NCBI RefSeq assembly: GCF_900168295.1
Contig: NZ_FVZL01000003.1
Coordinates: forward strand, 310,001-374,000
From: Arthrobacter sp. P2b
Lineage (GTDB): Bacteria; Actinomycetota; Actinomycetes; Actinomycetales; Micrococcaceae
DNA: 64,000 nt
Direction of reading: 5' to 3'
In this document: in pieces, positions 1 to 8,746 of the stretch
How positions within the stretch are numbered: the first letter of the stretch is position 1
Layout of the letters: each line of letters starts with the position of its first letter
The notes under the pieces: generated by a model
What the model was told of the DNA's origin: nothing
The model's database searches: none
What the model saw: the letters and a program-made list of their open reading frames with translations, nothing else
Position numbers and translations under genes: made by a program

Positions 1-906
1 CTGGGCGTGGACGTTCCCCTCGGAACCCTCATCCCGGCAGCCGCCGTCCTGGGCGGCGCCTCCATCGCCTGGATGCAGCTCGATGAAACCCGCCGTGCCG
101 GCCTTGTAGACAAAACCAAGGCAGACCAGGCAGGCGGCTGGGCGCGCCTGGCGGCCGGCCTGGCGCTGGTGGTGGCCGGCGTGCTGGTGATGGTGTCCGG
201 ATCGGGATCATGGGAGCAGACCTGGCTTGCCCTGTTGGCCTCGGTGGCTGTCCTGGGCGGCGTGGTCCTGGTCCTCCTTCCGTGGGCACTGAAATTCTGG
301 CGGGACCTGGAGTCCGAGCGCGCCGGCCGGATCCGGGAAACGGAACGGGCTGAGATCGCCGCCCACCTCCACGATTCCGTCCTGCAGACGCTGGCCCTGA
401 TCCAGCGGCGCGCCGGCAACGAGCACGACGTCGTCCGGCTGGCGCGGGCGCAGGAGCGTGAGCTGCGCGGCTGGCTGTTCCAGGATCCCGGCCGGGAAGC
501 CGGGCAGCTCTCGGACAGGATCAAGGCAGTGGCCGCAGAGGTGGAGGACCTCCTGGGCAACGCGGTGGAAGTGGTCAGCGTGGGCGATGCCGCCATGACC
601 GAAGCGCACGAGGCACTGGTCCAGGCCAGCCGCGAAGCGATGCTCAACGCATCGCGGCATGGCGGTGGAACCGTCTCCGTCTACCTCGAGGCATCGGACG
701 CGCAGACGGAAATCTTCATCAAGGACAGGGGCCCCGGCTTTGAGCTTTCGGATGTGCCCGAGGACCGGCTGGGCGTGCGGGAATCGATCATCGGCAGGAT
801 GAAACGGCACGGCGGCACGGCCACCATTCTCAACACCGGGAGCGGGACCGAAGTCCGATTGCGGCTGCAGGCGGCGGGGACGGACAACGTGGAAGGGAAA
901 TCATGA
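1..906 (+). CDS. Sensor histidine kinase, 5' end outside window
   Basis: The frame is open from base 1, so the true start lies upstream. Counting from the GTG at base 7, two hydrophobic membrane segments span roughly residues 47-64 and 72-93. A NarL-type dimerisation and phospho-acceptor segment follows, with the motif AAHLHDSVLQTL (His about residue 122), and then an HATPase_c domain with a DRGPGFEL G-box near residues 240-250. The family autophosphorylates the histidine and passes the phosphate to a LuxR-type regulator. The next gene overlaps this one by 4 bases (ATGA) and encodes such a regulator, so the two should form one system. The missing N-terminus could hold a PspC-like or other sensor domain; the signal cannot be told from here. 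Confidence 0.88.
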   Translation: MGVDVPLGTLIPAAAVLGGASIAWMQLDETRRAGLVDKTKADQAGGWARLAAGLALVVAGVLVMVSGSGSWEQTWLALLASVAVLGGVVLVLLPWALKFWRDLESERAGRIRETERAEIAAHLHDSVLQTLALIQRRAGNEHDVVRLARAQERELRGWLFQDPGREAGQLSDRIKAVAAEVEDLLGNAVEVVSVGDAAMTEAHEALVQASREAMLNASRHGGGTVSVYLEASDAQTEIFIKDRGPGFELSDVPEDRLGVRESIIGRMKRHGGTATILNTGSGTEVRLRLQAAGTDNVEGKS

Positions 907-1586
907 ACGCGAACCAGGGGGCGGCAGTAAGCCGCCCGGCAAACTCCGTCCGCGTGGTCATTGTGGACGACCATGCCATTTTCCGATCCGGGCTGAAGGC
1001 TGACCTGGACGCCAGCATCCAGGTGGTGGGTGAGGCCGCCACCGTGGAGCAGGCCATCGCCGTCATCGCCGAGCAGCGCCCCGACGTCGTGCTGCTGGAT
1101 GTGCACCTTCCGGGCGGCCTGGGCGGCGGGGGCCGGGAGGTCATCGCGGGATCCGCCCCACTGCTGGGGTCCACGCGGTTCCTTGCCCTCAGCGTTTCCG
1201 ACGCTGCCGAGGATGTTGTGGCCGTCATCCGTGCCGGTGCCCGCGGCTACGTCACCAAGACCATTTCCGGCGCCGAGATCACCGACGCCGTGTTCCGGGT
1301 GGCCGGCGGGGACGCCGTCTTCTCGCCCCGGCTCGCCGGGTTTGTCCTGGACGCCTTCGGCACCGCACCGGCGGACATCGCGGACGACGAACTGGACAAG
1401 CTCTCGGCCCGGGAACTGGAGGTCATGCGCCTCATCGCCCGCGGCTACAGCTACAAGGAAGTGGCCAAGGAACTGTTCATCAGCATCAAGACCGTGGAGA
1501 CCCACGTCTCCGCCGTGCTGCGGAAGCTGCAGCTCTCCAGCCGGCACGAACTCACCAAGTGGGCCGCCGAACGCCGCCTCCTCTAG
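903..1586 (+). CDS. NarL/LuxR-family response regulator
   Basis: A 227-residue protein with an N-terminal receiver domain (acidic VDDH near residue 22, phospho-acceptor Asp in VVLLDVHLPGG near residue 65, conserved Lys in YVTKTISG) and a C-terminal LuxR helix-turn-helix (LSARELEVMRLIARGYSYKE through IKTVETHVSAVLRKL). A glycine-rich loop, GGLGGGGREV, follows the acceptor Asp. The start overlaps the kinase stop as ATGA, so translation is probably coupled. It should be phosphorylated by the upstream kinase and bind DNA as a dimer; the target genes are not visible. Its TAG stop forms the left edge of the repeat at 1584-1756. Confidence 0.93.
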   Translation: MNANQGAAVSRPANSVRVVIVDDHAIFRSGLKADLDASIQVVGEAATVEQAIAVIAEQRPDVVLLDVHLPGGLGGGGREVIAGSAPLLGSTRFLALSVSDAAEDVVAVIRAGARGYVTKTISGAEITDAVFRVAGGDAVFSPRLAGFVLDAFGTAPADIADDELDKLSARELEVMRLIARGYSYKEVAKELFISIKTVETHVSAVLRKLQLSSRHELTKWAAERRLL

Positions 1587-1756
1587 GACGCTCTCTCACC
1601 TCCTGCGCATAAAACCCAAACGCCCCATCACCTCCTGCGCCTTAAACCCAAACGCTCCATCACCTTTGGCGCCTTAAACCAAAACGCTCTATCACTCTCC
1701 TGAGGAGAGGGATAGAGCGTTTGGGTTTTACCTGCGAAAGGTGAGAGAGCGTCCTA
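1584..1756. repeat. Composite 163-bp iterated palindrome (copy 1) between convergent genes
   Basis: Three direct 32-bp units (1589-1620, 1621-1652, 1653-1684) beginning CGCTCTCTCACCT or a close variant are followed by a 35-bp palindromic core (1685-1719, arms CGCTCTATC/GATAGAGCG with an inner CTCTCC/GGAGAG stem). One unit in reverse orientation follows (1720-1751). The outer 18 bp, TAGGACGCTCTCTCACCT, is perfectly inverted at both ends (1584-1601 and 1739-1756) and includes the TAG stop codons of both flanking convergent genes. A second element of the same design lies at 36769-36931. It could act as a bidirectional terminator or a protein-binding array. Confidence 0.9.
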
Positions 1757-2971
1757 CTGGGCCTTGCCCAGGAAGTCCTGCAGGCGCTGCACGCCGGTGG
1801 CGAGGTCCTCGTCACCCAGTGCGTAGGACAGGCGCAGGTAACCGGACGGGCCGAACGCCTCGCCGGGAACAACTGCCACCTCAACCTCGTCCAGGATCAG
1901 CGCCGCAAGCTCGGCCGACGTCTGAGGGTTGGCCGTACCAGCCGCCGTCGGGAATTCCTTGCCCAGGAGCCCCCGGACGTCCGCGTAGACGTAGAAGGCG
2001 CCCTTCGGCGTCGGGCATTCCACGCCTTCGATGGCGTTCAGGCCGGCAACGATGGCCTTGCGGCGGCGGTCGAAGGCCACCTTCATTTCGTCGACGGCGG
2101 TCAGCGGCCCGGACACGGCGGCGAGGGCCGCGATCTGCGGGATGTTGGACACGTTGGACGTGGCGTGAGACTGCAGGTTGGTGGCGGCCTTGATGACGTC
2201 GGCCGGGCCGATCATCCAGCCCACGCGCCAGCCGGTCATCGCGTACGTCTTGGCGACGCCGTTGAGGATGACCACCTTGTCGCCCAGCTCAGGGGCGGCG
2301 GTGGCGATCGAGGTGAAGGGAACACCGTCGTACGTCAGGTGCTCGTAGATCTCGTCCGTGACCACCCAGAGGCCCTTTGCCGCCGCCCACTTGCCGATTT
2401 CCGCCACCTGCTCGGGGGAGTAGACAGAGCCGGTGGGGTTCGACGGCGAGACGAAGAGCAGGATCTTGGTCCGGTCCGTGACGGCTGCTTCAAGCTGCTC
2501 CACGGTCACCAGGTAGTCCTGCTCCGGGCCGGCGAACACCTCGACGGGCACGCCGCCGGCGAGCCGGATGGCCTCCGGGTACGTGGTCCAGAAAGGGGTG
2601 GGGACGATGACTTCGTCGCCCGGGTCCACCAGGGTGGCGAAGGTGTTGTAGACGGCCTGCTTGCCGCCGTTGGTGACCAGCACCTGGGAAGGGTCGACGG
2701 CGTAGCCCGAGTCCCGCAGCGTCTTCTCCGCGATGGCCTTCTTCAGCTCGGGGAGCCCGCCGGCGGGGGAGTAACGGTGGTACTTCGGCTGGGTGGCGGC
2801 GCCGATGGCTGCCTGCACGATGTAGTCCGGGGTGGGGAAGTCGGGCTCGCCCGCCCCGAACCCAATAACCGGCCGGCCAGCTGCCTTCAGCGCCTTCGCC
2901 TTGGCGTCAACGGCAAGGGTGGCGGATTCGGCAATAGCGGATATGCGTTGGGAAACGCGGGCGGCAGACAT
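1754..2971 (-). CDS. Pyridoxal-phosphate aminotransferase, class I (aspartate aminotransferase type)
   Basis: A 405-residue fold-type I aminotransferase. Visible marks are [10 protein letters not shown] near residues 39-48, the SPSNPTGS loop near 175-182, the VTDEIYEHL cofactor-binding Asp segment near 204-212 and the Schiff-base lysine in [16 protein letters not shown] (Lys about 241). These fit the aspartate/tyrosine/aromatic aminotransferase subgroup AT-Ib, which moves the amino group between aspartate or a related amino acid and 2-oxoglutarate. Exact substrate specificity cannot be read from the sequence. The gene is monocistronic and converges on the response regulator, ending inside the 18-bp terminus of the repeat. 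Confidence 0.93.
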   Translation of the reverse strand: MSAARVSQRISAIAESATLAVDAKAKALKAAGRPVIGFGAGEPDFPTPDYIVQAAIGAATQPKYHRYSPAGGLPELKKAIAEKTLRDSGYAVDPSQVLVTNGGKQAVYNTFATLVDPGDEVIVPTPFWTTYPEAIRLAGGVPVEVFAGPEQDYLVTVEQLEAAVTDRTKILLFVSPSNPTGSVYSPEQVAEIGKWAAAKGLWVVTDEIYEHLTYDGVPFTSIATAAPELGDKVVILNGVAKTYAMTGWRVGWMIGPADVIKAATNLQSHATSNVSNIPQIAALAAVSGPLTAVDEMKVAFDRRRKAIVAGLNAIEGVECPTPKGAFYVYADVRGLLGKEFPTAAGTANPQTSAELAALILDEVEVAVVPGEAFGPSGYLRLSYALGDEDLATGVQRLQDFLGKAQ

Positions 2972-3131
2972 GGCAGGTCCGTTCTTCGCTTGCAGCCAGG
3001 AGGCTGGAATGTGGGATTCGACGAGTTCTACTCTATGCTGTTCACCGGACCCTCCGGGTTGCCGGTTTTGAAATGTGACTGCCTTGCAGGGCGGCTCAAA
3101 CAGGCTCGCGGAAGGGCCGGAACAGTCTCGT

Positions 3132-3160
3132 TTTACGAACGCGCAGTTCTTGCGTAGACT
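3132..3160 (+). promoter_or_regulatory. Candidate promoter for tRNA-Trp/secE
   Basis: TTTACG and TAGACT are separated by 17 bases, about 90 bases before the tRNA. The -10 hexamer matches that of several other translation-gene promoters in this window; the -35 is weak. Confidence 0.4.
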
Positions 3161-3246
3161 GGTTCACCGGTGTTGAAAACACGGATGATGACGTGCGCCC
3201 CAGTGCAAGCTGGCTGTTCGTCGTCGGAGAGTGACATTCACTCCAT

Positions 3247-3319
3247 AGGGTAGTGGCGCAATTGGTAGCGCAGCGGTCTCCAAAACCGCAGGTTGCAGGT
3301 TCGAGTCCTGTCTGCCCTG
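3247..3319 (+). tRNA. trnW: tRNA-Trp (anticodon CCA)
   Basis: A cloverleaf can be drawn by eye. The acceptor arm AGGGTAG pairs with CTGCCCT (one G-U pair). The anticodon stem GCGGT/ACCGC encloses the loop CTCCAAA, giving anticodon CCA. The T-arm carries the GGTTCGAGTCC pattern and the discriminator base is G. CCA is not encoded. A tRNA-Trp directly before secE-nusG is the usual actinobacterial arrangement. Confidence 0.96.
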
Positions 3320-3416
3320 CGCAAGCTGCCCCGGGCGAAAATCCGGGGCAAGCGCAGCAACCATGGTTCTGATCAGGGCCGGGTAATCCAACATTGCAAA
3401 GATGAGCGAGGACCAG

Positions 3417-3686
3417 GTGACCGAAACAGCTGCCAGCAGCTCCAAGGGCCGGCCAGCTAAGAAGGACGCCAAGGCAAACTTCTTCGCCCGCATTGCACTC
3501 TTTATCCGCCAGATCATCGGCGAACTGAAGAAGGTTGTTGCACCAACCCGCAAGGAACTGATCAATTACACGCTCGTGGTGCTGGTGTTCGTGGCCATCA
3601 TGATGGTCATCGTCAGCCTGCTGGACATCGGTTTTGGAACCGCTGTCAGCTGGATCTTCGGCGGGACCGGCTCCACGGACAGCTAA
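3417..3686 (+). CDS. secE: Preprotein translocase subunit SecE
   Basis: A small SecE of 89 residues from this GTG. A Ser/Lys-rich N-terminus leads into the conserved amphipathic stretch FIRQIIGELKKVVAPTRKEL and one C-terminal membrane helix (YTLVVLVFVAIMMVIVSLL). SecE clamps SecY in the SecYEG channel at the cytoplasmic membrane. The GTG is preferred because GAGGA lies 4 bases upstream; an in-frame ATG at 3402 would add five residues but lacks a ribosome site. It is followed by nusG in the standard order. Confidence 0.95.
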   Translation: MTETAASSSKGRPAKKDAKANFFARIALFIRQIIGELKKVVAPTRKELINYTLVVLVFVAIMMVIVSLLDIGFGTAVSWIFGGTGSTDS

Positions 3687-3800
3687 GGCTGCAGGGTCCG
3701 CAGGCTGCGTGTTCCATCCGGGAAAACCGGAGGGAACAGTGGCGTGCGGAATTGCGCCATTTAAATAGGCATGTTAGGCAATGAGGAAGCAGGAGACCAA

Positions 3801-4622
3801 GTGTCTGAGCAGGAGCTCGAGGTAACCGAGACTGAGCTGGAAGAGTCCGCGGACATCACGGCAGAAGCCGGTGACGAGTCTGAGGTTGAGTCCTCCGCGC
3901 CCGAATCCGACGACGCCGACTCTGACGACGCCGACTTCGACGACGCTGCCGAGGCGGAAGGGGACGCCGCTTCCGGCGAGTCCACGGACGCCCTCGCCGC
4001 TGCAGCCGCCACCGCGGCCGCGGACCCAGCTGAGGAATTCAAGGCCAAGCTGCGCCGCCAGGAGGGTGACTGGTACGTCATCCACTCCTACGCCGGCTAC
4101 GAGAACCGCGTGAAGGCCAACCTGGAAACCCGCATCCAGACCCTGGACATGGAAGATTACATCTTCGAAATCCAGGTGCCCATGGAAGAGGTCGTTGAGA
4201 TCAAGAACGCCCAGCGCAAGGTCATCAACCGCGTCCGCATTCCCGGCTACGTCCTGGTCCGCATGGACCTGACCGACGCTTCCTGGGGTGCTGTCCGCCA
4301 CACCCCCGGCGTCACTGGCTTCGTGGGCAACGCCCACAACCCCGTGCCGCTGCGCCTGGACGAGGTCTTCTCCATGCTGGCTCCAGTCTTCGAAGAAGAG
4401 CAGGCCGAGAAGGGCAAGCCGGTCAACAAGCAGAACCAGGCCCCCGTGGACGTGGACTTCGAAGTTGGCGAGTCCGTCATCGTCAAGGAAGGTCCCTTCG
4501 AGACCCTTCCCGCCACCATCTCCGAGATCAAGGTTGAATCCCAGACCCTCGTGGTCCTGGTTTCCATCTTCGAGCGCGAAACGCCGGTCACCCTGGCGTT
4601 CAACCAGGTCACCAAGATCTGA
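3801..4622 (+). CDS. nusG: Transcription termination/antitermination factor NusG
   Basis: About 273 residues. The first 80 or so are strongly acidic and rich in Asp, Glu, Ser and Ala, an extension common in actinobacterial NusG. The NGN domain follows ([17 protein letters not shown] near residue 89 onward) and then a C-terminal KOW domain ([19 protein letters not shown]). NusG binds the RNA polymerase clamp and links it to Rho or to S10 on the ribosome. The GTG at 3801 is preferred because AGGAG ends 5 bases before it; an ATG at 3771 is in frame but has no ribosome site. Confidence 0.96.
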   Translation: MSEQELEVTETELEESADITAEAGDESEVESSAPESDDADSDDADFDDAAEAEGDAASGESTDALAAAAATAAADPAEEFKAKLRRQEGDWYVIHSYAGYENRVKANLETRIQTLDMEDYIFEIQVPMEEVVEIKNAQRKVINRVRIPGYVLVRMDLTDASWGAVRHTPGVTGFVGNAHNPVPLRLDEVFSMLAPVFEEEQAEKGKPVNKQNQAPVDVDFEVGESVIVKEGPFETLPATISEIKVESQTLVVLVSIFERETPVTLAFNQVTKI

Positions 4623-4750
4623 TTTCCCAAGAATTCGTCCCGGCGCTGCCCGCTTAGCAGCACCGGAACGGCCGGCCGCCTCGCCATGGCGGCCAAAAAC
4701 CTGAGGCACGCTCCTGTGTCCCAGGACGTTATTGAGAGAAGGACCCTACA

Positions 4751-5182
4751 TTGGCTCCCAAGAAGAAGGTCACCGGCCTCATCAAGCTGCAGATCCAGGC
4801 AGGTGCCGCTAACCCGGCTCCGCCGATCGGTCCTGCGCTTGGCCAGCACGGTGTCAACATCATGGAATTCTGCAAGGCGTACAACGCTGCGACGGAAGCC
4901 CAGCGCGGAAACGTCATCCCCGTGGAAATCACGGTCTACGAGGACCGTTCCTTCACGTTCATCACCAAGACCCCGCCGGCTGCAGAGCTCATCAAGAAGG
5001 CTGCAGGCGTTGCCAAGGGTTCGGCTACCCCGCACACCGTCAAGGTTGCCAAGCTGACCCAGGCCCAGGTCAACGAGATCGCCTCCACCAAGATGGAAGA
5101 CCTCAACGCCACCAGCCTCGAAGGCGCAGCGAAGATCATCGCCGGCACCGCCCGCTCCATGGGCATCACGGTCGAGGGCTAG
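4751..5182 (+). CDS. rplK: 50S ribosomal protein L11
   Basis: 143 residues, the usual L11 length, with the TTG start AAGGA-spaced at 4751. The N-terminal domain shows [20 protein letters not shown], the proline-rich segment that contacts the GTPase-associated centre and thiostrepton. The C-terminal RNA-binding domain ends with [11 protein letters not shown]11 helps elongation factors and RelA sense the ribosome's state. rplA follows after 181 bases with no gene between them. Confidence 0.98.
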
Positions 5183-5363
5183 TAACCCCCGCAGCCTTCC
5201 GGGCGTCGGGCAATTGACGACGACGGGCGGCACCGCCGGGAAACCGGCGCCATCGAAACATTGAAATGTCGGGCATCCGGGCCGGATAACGAACCGGACC
5301 ACCGACTGTGGCAGGGCCCAGCGCGGTCCGCAGACCACAACTGCACAAGGAGAAATAAGCAGC

Positions 5364-6071
5364 ATGGCAAAGCGCAGCAAAGCATATGAGGCAGCAGCCG
5401 CCAAGATCGACGCGGAGAAGTTCTACGCGCCGTTCGAGGCAGTAACGCTCGCCAAGGACACCAACCCGTCCAAGTTCGACGCCACCGTTGAGGTTGCATT
5501 CCGCCTCGGCGTCGATCCCCGTAAGGCTGACCAGATGGTCCGCGGCACGGTCAACCTGCCCCACGGCACCGGTAAGACTGCCCGCGTCCTGGTTTTCGCC
5601 ACGGGTGACAGGGCTGAAGCAGCAATCGCTGCCGGCGCCGACTTCGTTGGTTCCGATGACCTGATCGAAAAGATCGCCGGCGGCTGGACCGACTTCGACG
5701 CCGCCGTTGCCACCCCTGACCTCATGGGCAAGGTTGGCCGCCTCGGTAAGGTCCTGGGTCCCCGTAACCTGATGCCGAACCCGAAGACGGGCACCGTGAC
5801 CCCCGACGTCACCAAGGCCGTCAACGACATCAAGGGTGGAAAGATCGACTTCCGCGTCGACAAGCACTCCAACCTGCACTTCATCATCGGCAAGGTTTCG
5901 TTCGACGCCGTCAAGCTGGCCGAGAACTACGCCGCAGCACTGGAAGAGGTGCTTCGCCTGAAGCCTTCCGCTTCCAAGGGCCGCTACATCCAGAAGGCCA
6001 CGGTTGCCACCACCTTTGGTCCCGGCATCTCCGTTGATCCCAACGTCACCAAGGTTCTGACCGAGGCGTAA
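5364..6071 (+). CDS. rplA: 50S ribosomal protein L1
   Basis: 235 residues, full length. Signature segments include [19 protein letters not shown] and the [14 protein letters not shown] strand. L1 forms the mobile stalk near the E site that guides deacylated tRNA out, and in many bacteria it represses its own rplKA mRNA. The ATG follows AAGGAGAAATAAGCAGC. An intrinsic terminator ends the unit 40 bases downstream. The 180-base rplK-rplA gap could carry an L1 binding site, but none was proven by eye. Confidence 0.98.
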   Translation: MAKRSKAYEAAAAKIDAEKFYAPFEAVTLAKDTNPSKFDATVEVAFRLGVDPRKADQMVRGTVNLPHGTGKTARVLVFATGDRAEAAIAAGADFVGSDDLIEKIAGGWTDFDAAVATPDLMGKVGRLGKVLGPRNLMPNPKTGTVTPDVTKAVNDIKGGKIDFRVDKHSNLHFIIGKVSFDAVKLAENYAAALEEVLRLKPSASKGRYIQKATVATTFGPGISVDPNVTKVLTEA

Positions 6072-6110
6072 GTCCTCGAAGTTCCTCTTCCGGATCCGTC
6101 CGGAATTACA

Positions 6111-6143
6111 AAAACCGCCCGGCGCCTGCGCCGGGCGGTTTTT
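6111..6143 (+). terminator. Rho-independent terminator after rplA
   Basis: A GC-rich stem, ACCGCCCGGCGC pairing with GCGCCGGGCGGT around a 2-base loop, is followed by TTTTT. It closes the secE-nusG-rplKA unit before the unrelated acetyltransferase genes. Confidence 0.92.
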
Positions 6144-6180
6144 GCTTAACTTGTCTTCCCCTTCTGCCTAAGCTGGGGCA

Positions 6181-7326
6181 ATGGCCGAACCGGAGCCCCC
6201 CGCCCCAGAAGGTCCTCCTGCGTCCGCCGTGCTGGACATCGCCGCTGTGCAGATCCCGGAGCCCGGCAATGACACCCAGCCGGCCGCCGTCGCGCCTTCC
6301 TCCGACTTCGCTATATGCCATTCCATGCGGGTGGCACACGAACTGTCGCTCTGGGGAAACCTGGACCGGTGTCCCACCCTGCAGGAGGCTCTGGAGTTCT
6401 GGCGGGGCAACGAGTACGAGGAGCGGCACTTGTACCTGGCCCGCGTTGGCGGGATGCCCGCGGGACTGTGCTCGGTGACCCTTCCCCTGCGGGAGAACAC
6501 GTCCACTGCCGGAATCGATGTCCTGGTTGACCCCGCATACCGGCGGCAGGGCCTTGGCAGGGCTCTTCTGGACTATGCGGAGGGCAGGGCGGTGGAACGG
6601 GGGCGCACGTCACTGGATGCGTATCACGAGGTGCCGTTGGAGCTGGTACGGGCTGGCTCCGATATGGTTCCGGCCAGGTCCGGCGCCGGGGAACTGCCGC
6701 TGAATGACCTGGCCACCGCTTTTGCCTCCGCCGCCGGGTATCAGTTGGAGCAGGTGGAGCGGTCAAGCCGGCTGGCCCTGCCCGTCCCTGCGGACCTGTT
6801 GGCCGGGCTCGAAGCCGAGGCCTCCGCCTTGGCCGTGGATTACGCCGTCACCGGCTGGGACGACCGCTGCCCCGAGGATCTGGTCCACACGTACGCGGAT
6901 CTGAAGGCGCGGATGAGCGTGGATGTCCCCACCGCAGGACTCGACTGGGAGCGCGAAGATTGGGATGCAGCCCGCGTCCGGGAGGAAGAGCGCACGTTTG
7001 CCCGCAGCGGCGTGCAGTCGGCGGTGGCTGCAGCCCTGTACCGCAGCACGGGGGAACTGGTTGCCTACACGGTCCTGAACTGGCGGCCGGGGGTTCCGGC
7101 GTCCATCGCGCAGCAGGACACCTTGGTGTCGGGGGAACACCGCGGCCACCGGCTCGGCCTGCTGATCAAGATCGCCAACCTGCGCCGTGCCCAGGCCAGA
7201 TGGCCCTCGGCGCGCGCGGTCCTGACGTGGAACGCCAGCGAAAACCAGCATATGCTGGCGATAAATATCGCGCTTGGATTCAAGCCCGCAGGCCTTGAAG
7301 GTGAGTGGCAGAAACGGCTGGGATGA
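6181..7326 (+). CDS. GNAT-family N-acetyltransferase with two GNAT domains (paralogue 1)
   Basis: 381 residues. After a roughly 45-residue Pro/Ala-rich lead come two GNAT units. The first has an acetyl-CoA loop DPAYRRQGLGRALLDYAEG near residues 117-135; the second has SGEHRGHRLGLLIKIAN near 315-333 and a C-terminal WNASENQHMLAINIALGF strand. The family transfers acetyl from acetyl-CoA to amines; the acceptor is unknown. Its neighbour is a clear paralogue and starts within its stop (ATGA). The pair sits between rplA and rplJ. The second domain may be the better preserved, since both paralogues keep EHRGxxLGLLIK. Confidence 0.85.
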   Translation: MAEPEPPAPEGPPASAVLDIAAVQIPEPGNDTQPAAVAPSSDFAICHSMRVAHELSLWGNLDRCPTLQEALEFWRGNEYEERHLYLARVGGMPAGLCSVTLPLRENTSTAGIDVLVDPAYRRQGLGRALLDYAEGRAVERGRTSLDAYHEVPLELVRAGSDMVPARSGAGELPLNDLATAFASAAGYQLEQVERSSRLALPVPADLLAGLEAEASALAVDYAVTGWDDRCPEDLVHTYADLKARMSVDVPTAGLDWEREDWDAARVREEERTFARSGVQSAVAAALYRSTGELVAYTVLNWRPGVPASIAQQDTLVSGEHRGHRLGLLIKIANLRRAQARWPSARAVLTWNASENQHMLAINIALGFKPAGLEGEWQKRLG

Positions 7327-8453
7327 TGCCCCCAATGGCAAAAGACGTGAAGATCGAGCAGCTATGGATTCCCGACTCAGTGGACGCGCCGGACGCAACG
7401 GACTTCCTCGCCGCCGTCGAGGTGGGCCGCAAGGTGAGGATGCAGACGTGGGGGAGTGACGACCTCGCCTACGGCCCGCTTGAAAAGCTCCTCGAGTTTG
7501 AGGACCCCTACGAGAGGCAGCTGATCCTCGTTGCCAAAGTGGACGGCGAAATCGTGGGCACCGTGGACATCGCACTGCCCCTTACGGACCACCTGGACCT
7601 CGCCGAATTCACCCTCGACATCCTTCCTGAGTATCAGCGCCAGGGTGTTGGCCGGCGCCTGCTCGAAGCTGCAGAACACCTCGCCCGCGCTGAAGGGCGC
7701 ACCATGATCCTGGTGGACACGAACCACCCCGGCGCTTCCCTCCACGAGTTCGAACAGGCGCAGCTCGTGCCGGGATCGGGGCAGGGCTTCGTCCCGCTGG
7801 AGAGCCGCGAAGTCGAGTTCGCGCAAAAGACCGGGTACACGCTCCAGCACATTGAGCAGTTCAGCTCCTGCTCCCTGCCGCTGGACACCAAGCTCGTGGC
7901 GGACCTCCAGGCCGAGGCGGACGAGGCCAACAACGGCCGGTACCGGCTCCACCACTGGACGGACCGCTGCCCGGACCAATGGCTGGAAGCCGTCGCCACC
8001 CTGGAAAACCAGGCAGGGGCGGACGTGGACCCGTCCCTCGACGTGCCGGTGGAACAGGACATGGTGTTCGACGGCGGCATCCTCCGCGAGGCCGAGGAAG
8101 TAGCCATTGCGCAGGGCAGGCGGACGGTGGTCACCGCCGTCGAGCACCTCGCCACAGGTTCGCTCGTGGGACTGACCACCATCACGGTCCTGGCGCACCG
8201 CGCCGACGTTGTCTTCCAGGACGACACGATTGTGCTGCAGGAGCACCGGGGCAACAAACTGGGGCTGCTGATCAAGGTGGCCAACATGGAGCGGCTGACC
8301 GAACAGTTCCCGGATGCCCGCGTGATCTACACGTGGAACGCCCCGGAAAACCGCTACCTGCTCACCGTCAACCAGCAGCTGGGATTCCACACAGCCGGTG
8401 TGACCGGGATCTGGCAAAAGGAGCTTCCGCAGCTGCACACCAGGACCAGCTGA
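7323..8453 (+). CDS. GNAT-family N-acetyltransferase with two GNAT domains (paralogue 2)
   Basis: 376 residues from the ATG that overlaps the previous stop; an ATG at 7335 is also possible. It has the same two-domain layout as its neighbour: LPEYQRQGVGRRLLEAAEHL near residues 98-117 and LQEHRGNKLGLLIKVANME near 303-321, ending in YTWNAPENRYLLTVNQQLGF. The segment VEQFSSCSLPLD parallels VERSSRLALPVP of paralogue 1, so tandem duplication is the simplest origin. The substrate is not known; antibiotic, polyamine or mycothiol-type acceptors are all possible. Translation is probably coupled to the upstream gene. Confidence 0.85.
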   Translation: MMPPMAKDVKIEQLWIPDSVDAPDATDFLAAVEVGRKVRMQTWGSDDLAYGPLEKLLEFEDPYERQLILVAKVDGEIVGTVDIALPLTDHLDLAEFTLDILPEYQRQGVGRRLLEAAEHLARAEGRTMILVDTNHPGASLHEFEQAQLVPGSGQGFVPLESREVEFAQKTGYTLQHIEQFSSCSLPLDTKLVADLQAEADEANNGRYRLHHWTDRCPDQWLEAVATLENQAGADVDPSLDVPVEQDMVFDGGILREAEEVAIAQGRRTVVTAVEHLATGSLVGLTTITVLAHRADVVFQDDTIVLQEHRGNKLGLLIKVANMERLTEQFPDARVIYTWNAPENRYLLTVNQQLGFHTAGVTGIWQKELPQLHTRTS

Positions 8454-8461
8454 GCCCCGAT

Positions 8462-8490
8462 TTGGTGGTGCAGTGCGTCCTCCCGTAGAC
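8462..8490 (+). promoter_or_regulatory. Candidate promoter of rplJL
   Basis: TTGGTG and TAGACT with a 17-base spacer lie just after the second acetyltransferase gene. The long leader that follows supports a start here. Confidence 0.55.
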
Positions 8491-8690
8491 TGGGATGACC
8501 AAAGACCGTCGGTTGTTGGAAATCCACTCTCCTGAACATAGCTCAACTCTGCAGTTGTGCGCGGAAGATCCAGTGGCTTTCCGGACGAAGGACCCTGACA
8601 TAGGGCGGCCGGCGCAGGTGAACGAAGCAACGCTCCACGGATTACCGTGTTGAGCCAAGCCCCGTGCATCTGCGCGGGGCGTTTTTAGTT
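8491..8690 (+). promoter_or_regulatory. L10-type leader of rplJL mRNA
   Basis: The untranslated region before rplJ holds the segment GCGCAGGTGAACGAAGC near 8613-8629, which resembles the kink-turn bound by the L10(L12) complex. A terminator-like hairpin follows at 8659-8686. In many bacteria L10-L12 represses rplJL through this leader. Assignment is by position and short motif, not by a covariance search. Confidence 0.6.
8659..8686 (+). terminator. Attenuator-like hairpin upstream of rplJ
   Basis: GCCCCG pairs with CGGGGC around TGCATCTGCG, followed by GTTTTTAG. It lies 60 bases before the rplJ start, inside the leader, so it should be regulated rather than constitutive. Confidence 0.7.
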
Positions 8691-8746
8691 TTAGCTCACC
8701 TGAGCGGGGACCGTCGAATACCGGCACTATCCCCGGAAGGAGGGTT

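Noticed and set aside
1589..1684. CRISPR array
   Set aside because: Three 32-bp units are directly adjacent with no spacers, and the next unit is inverted; no cas genes are present.
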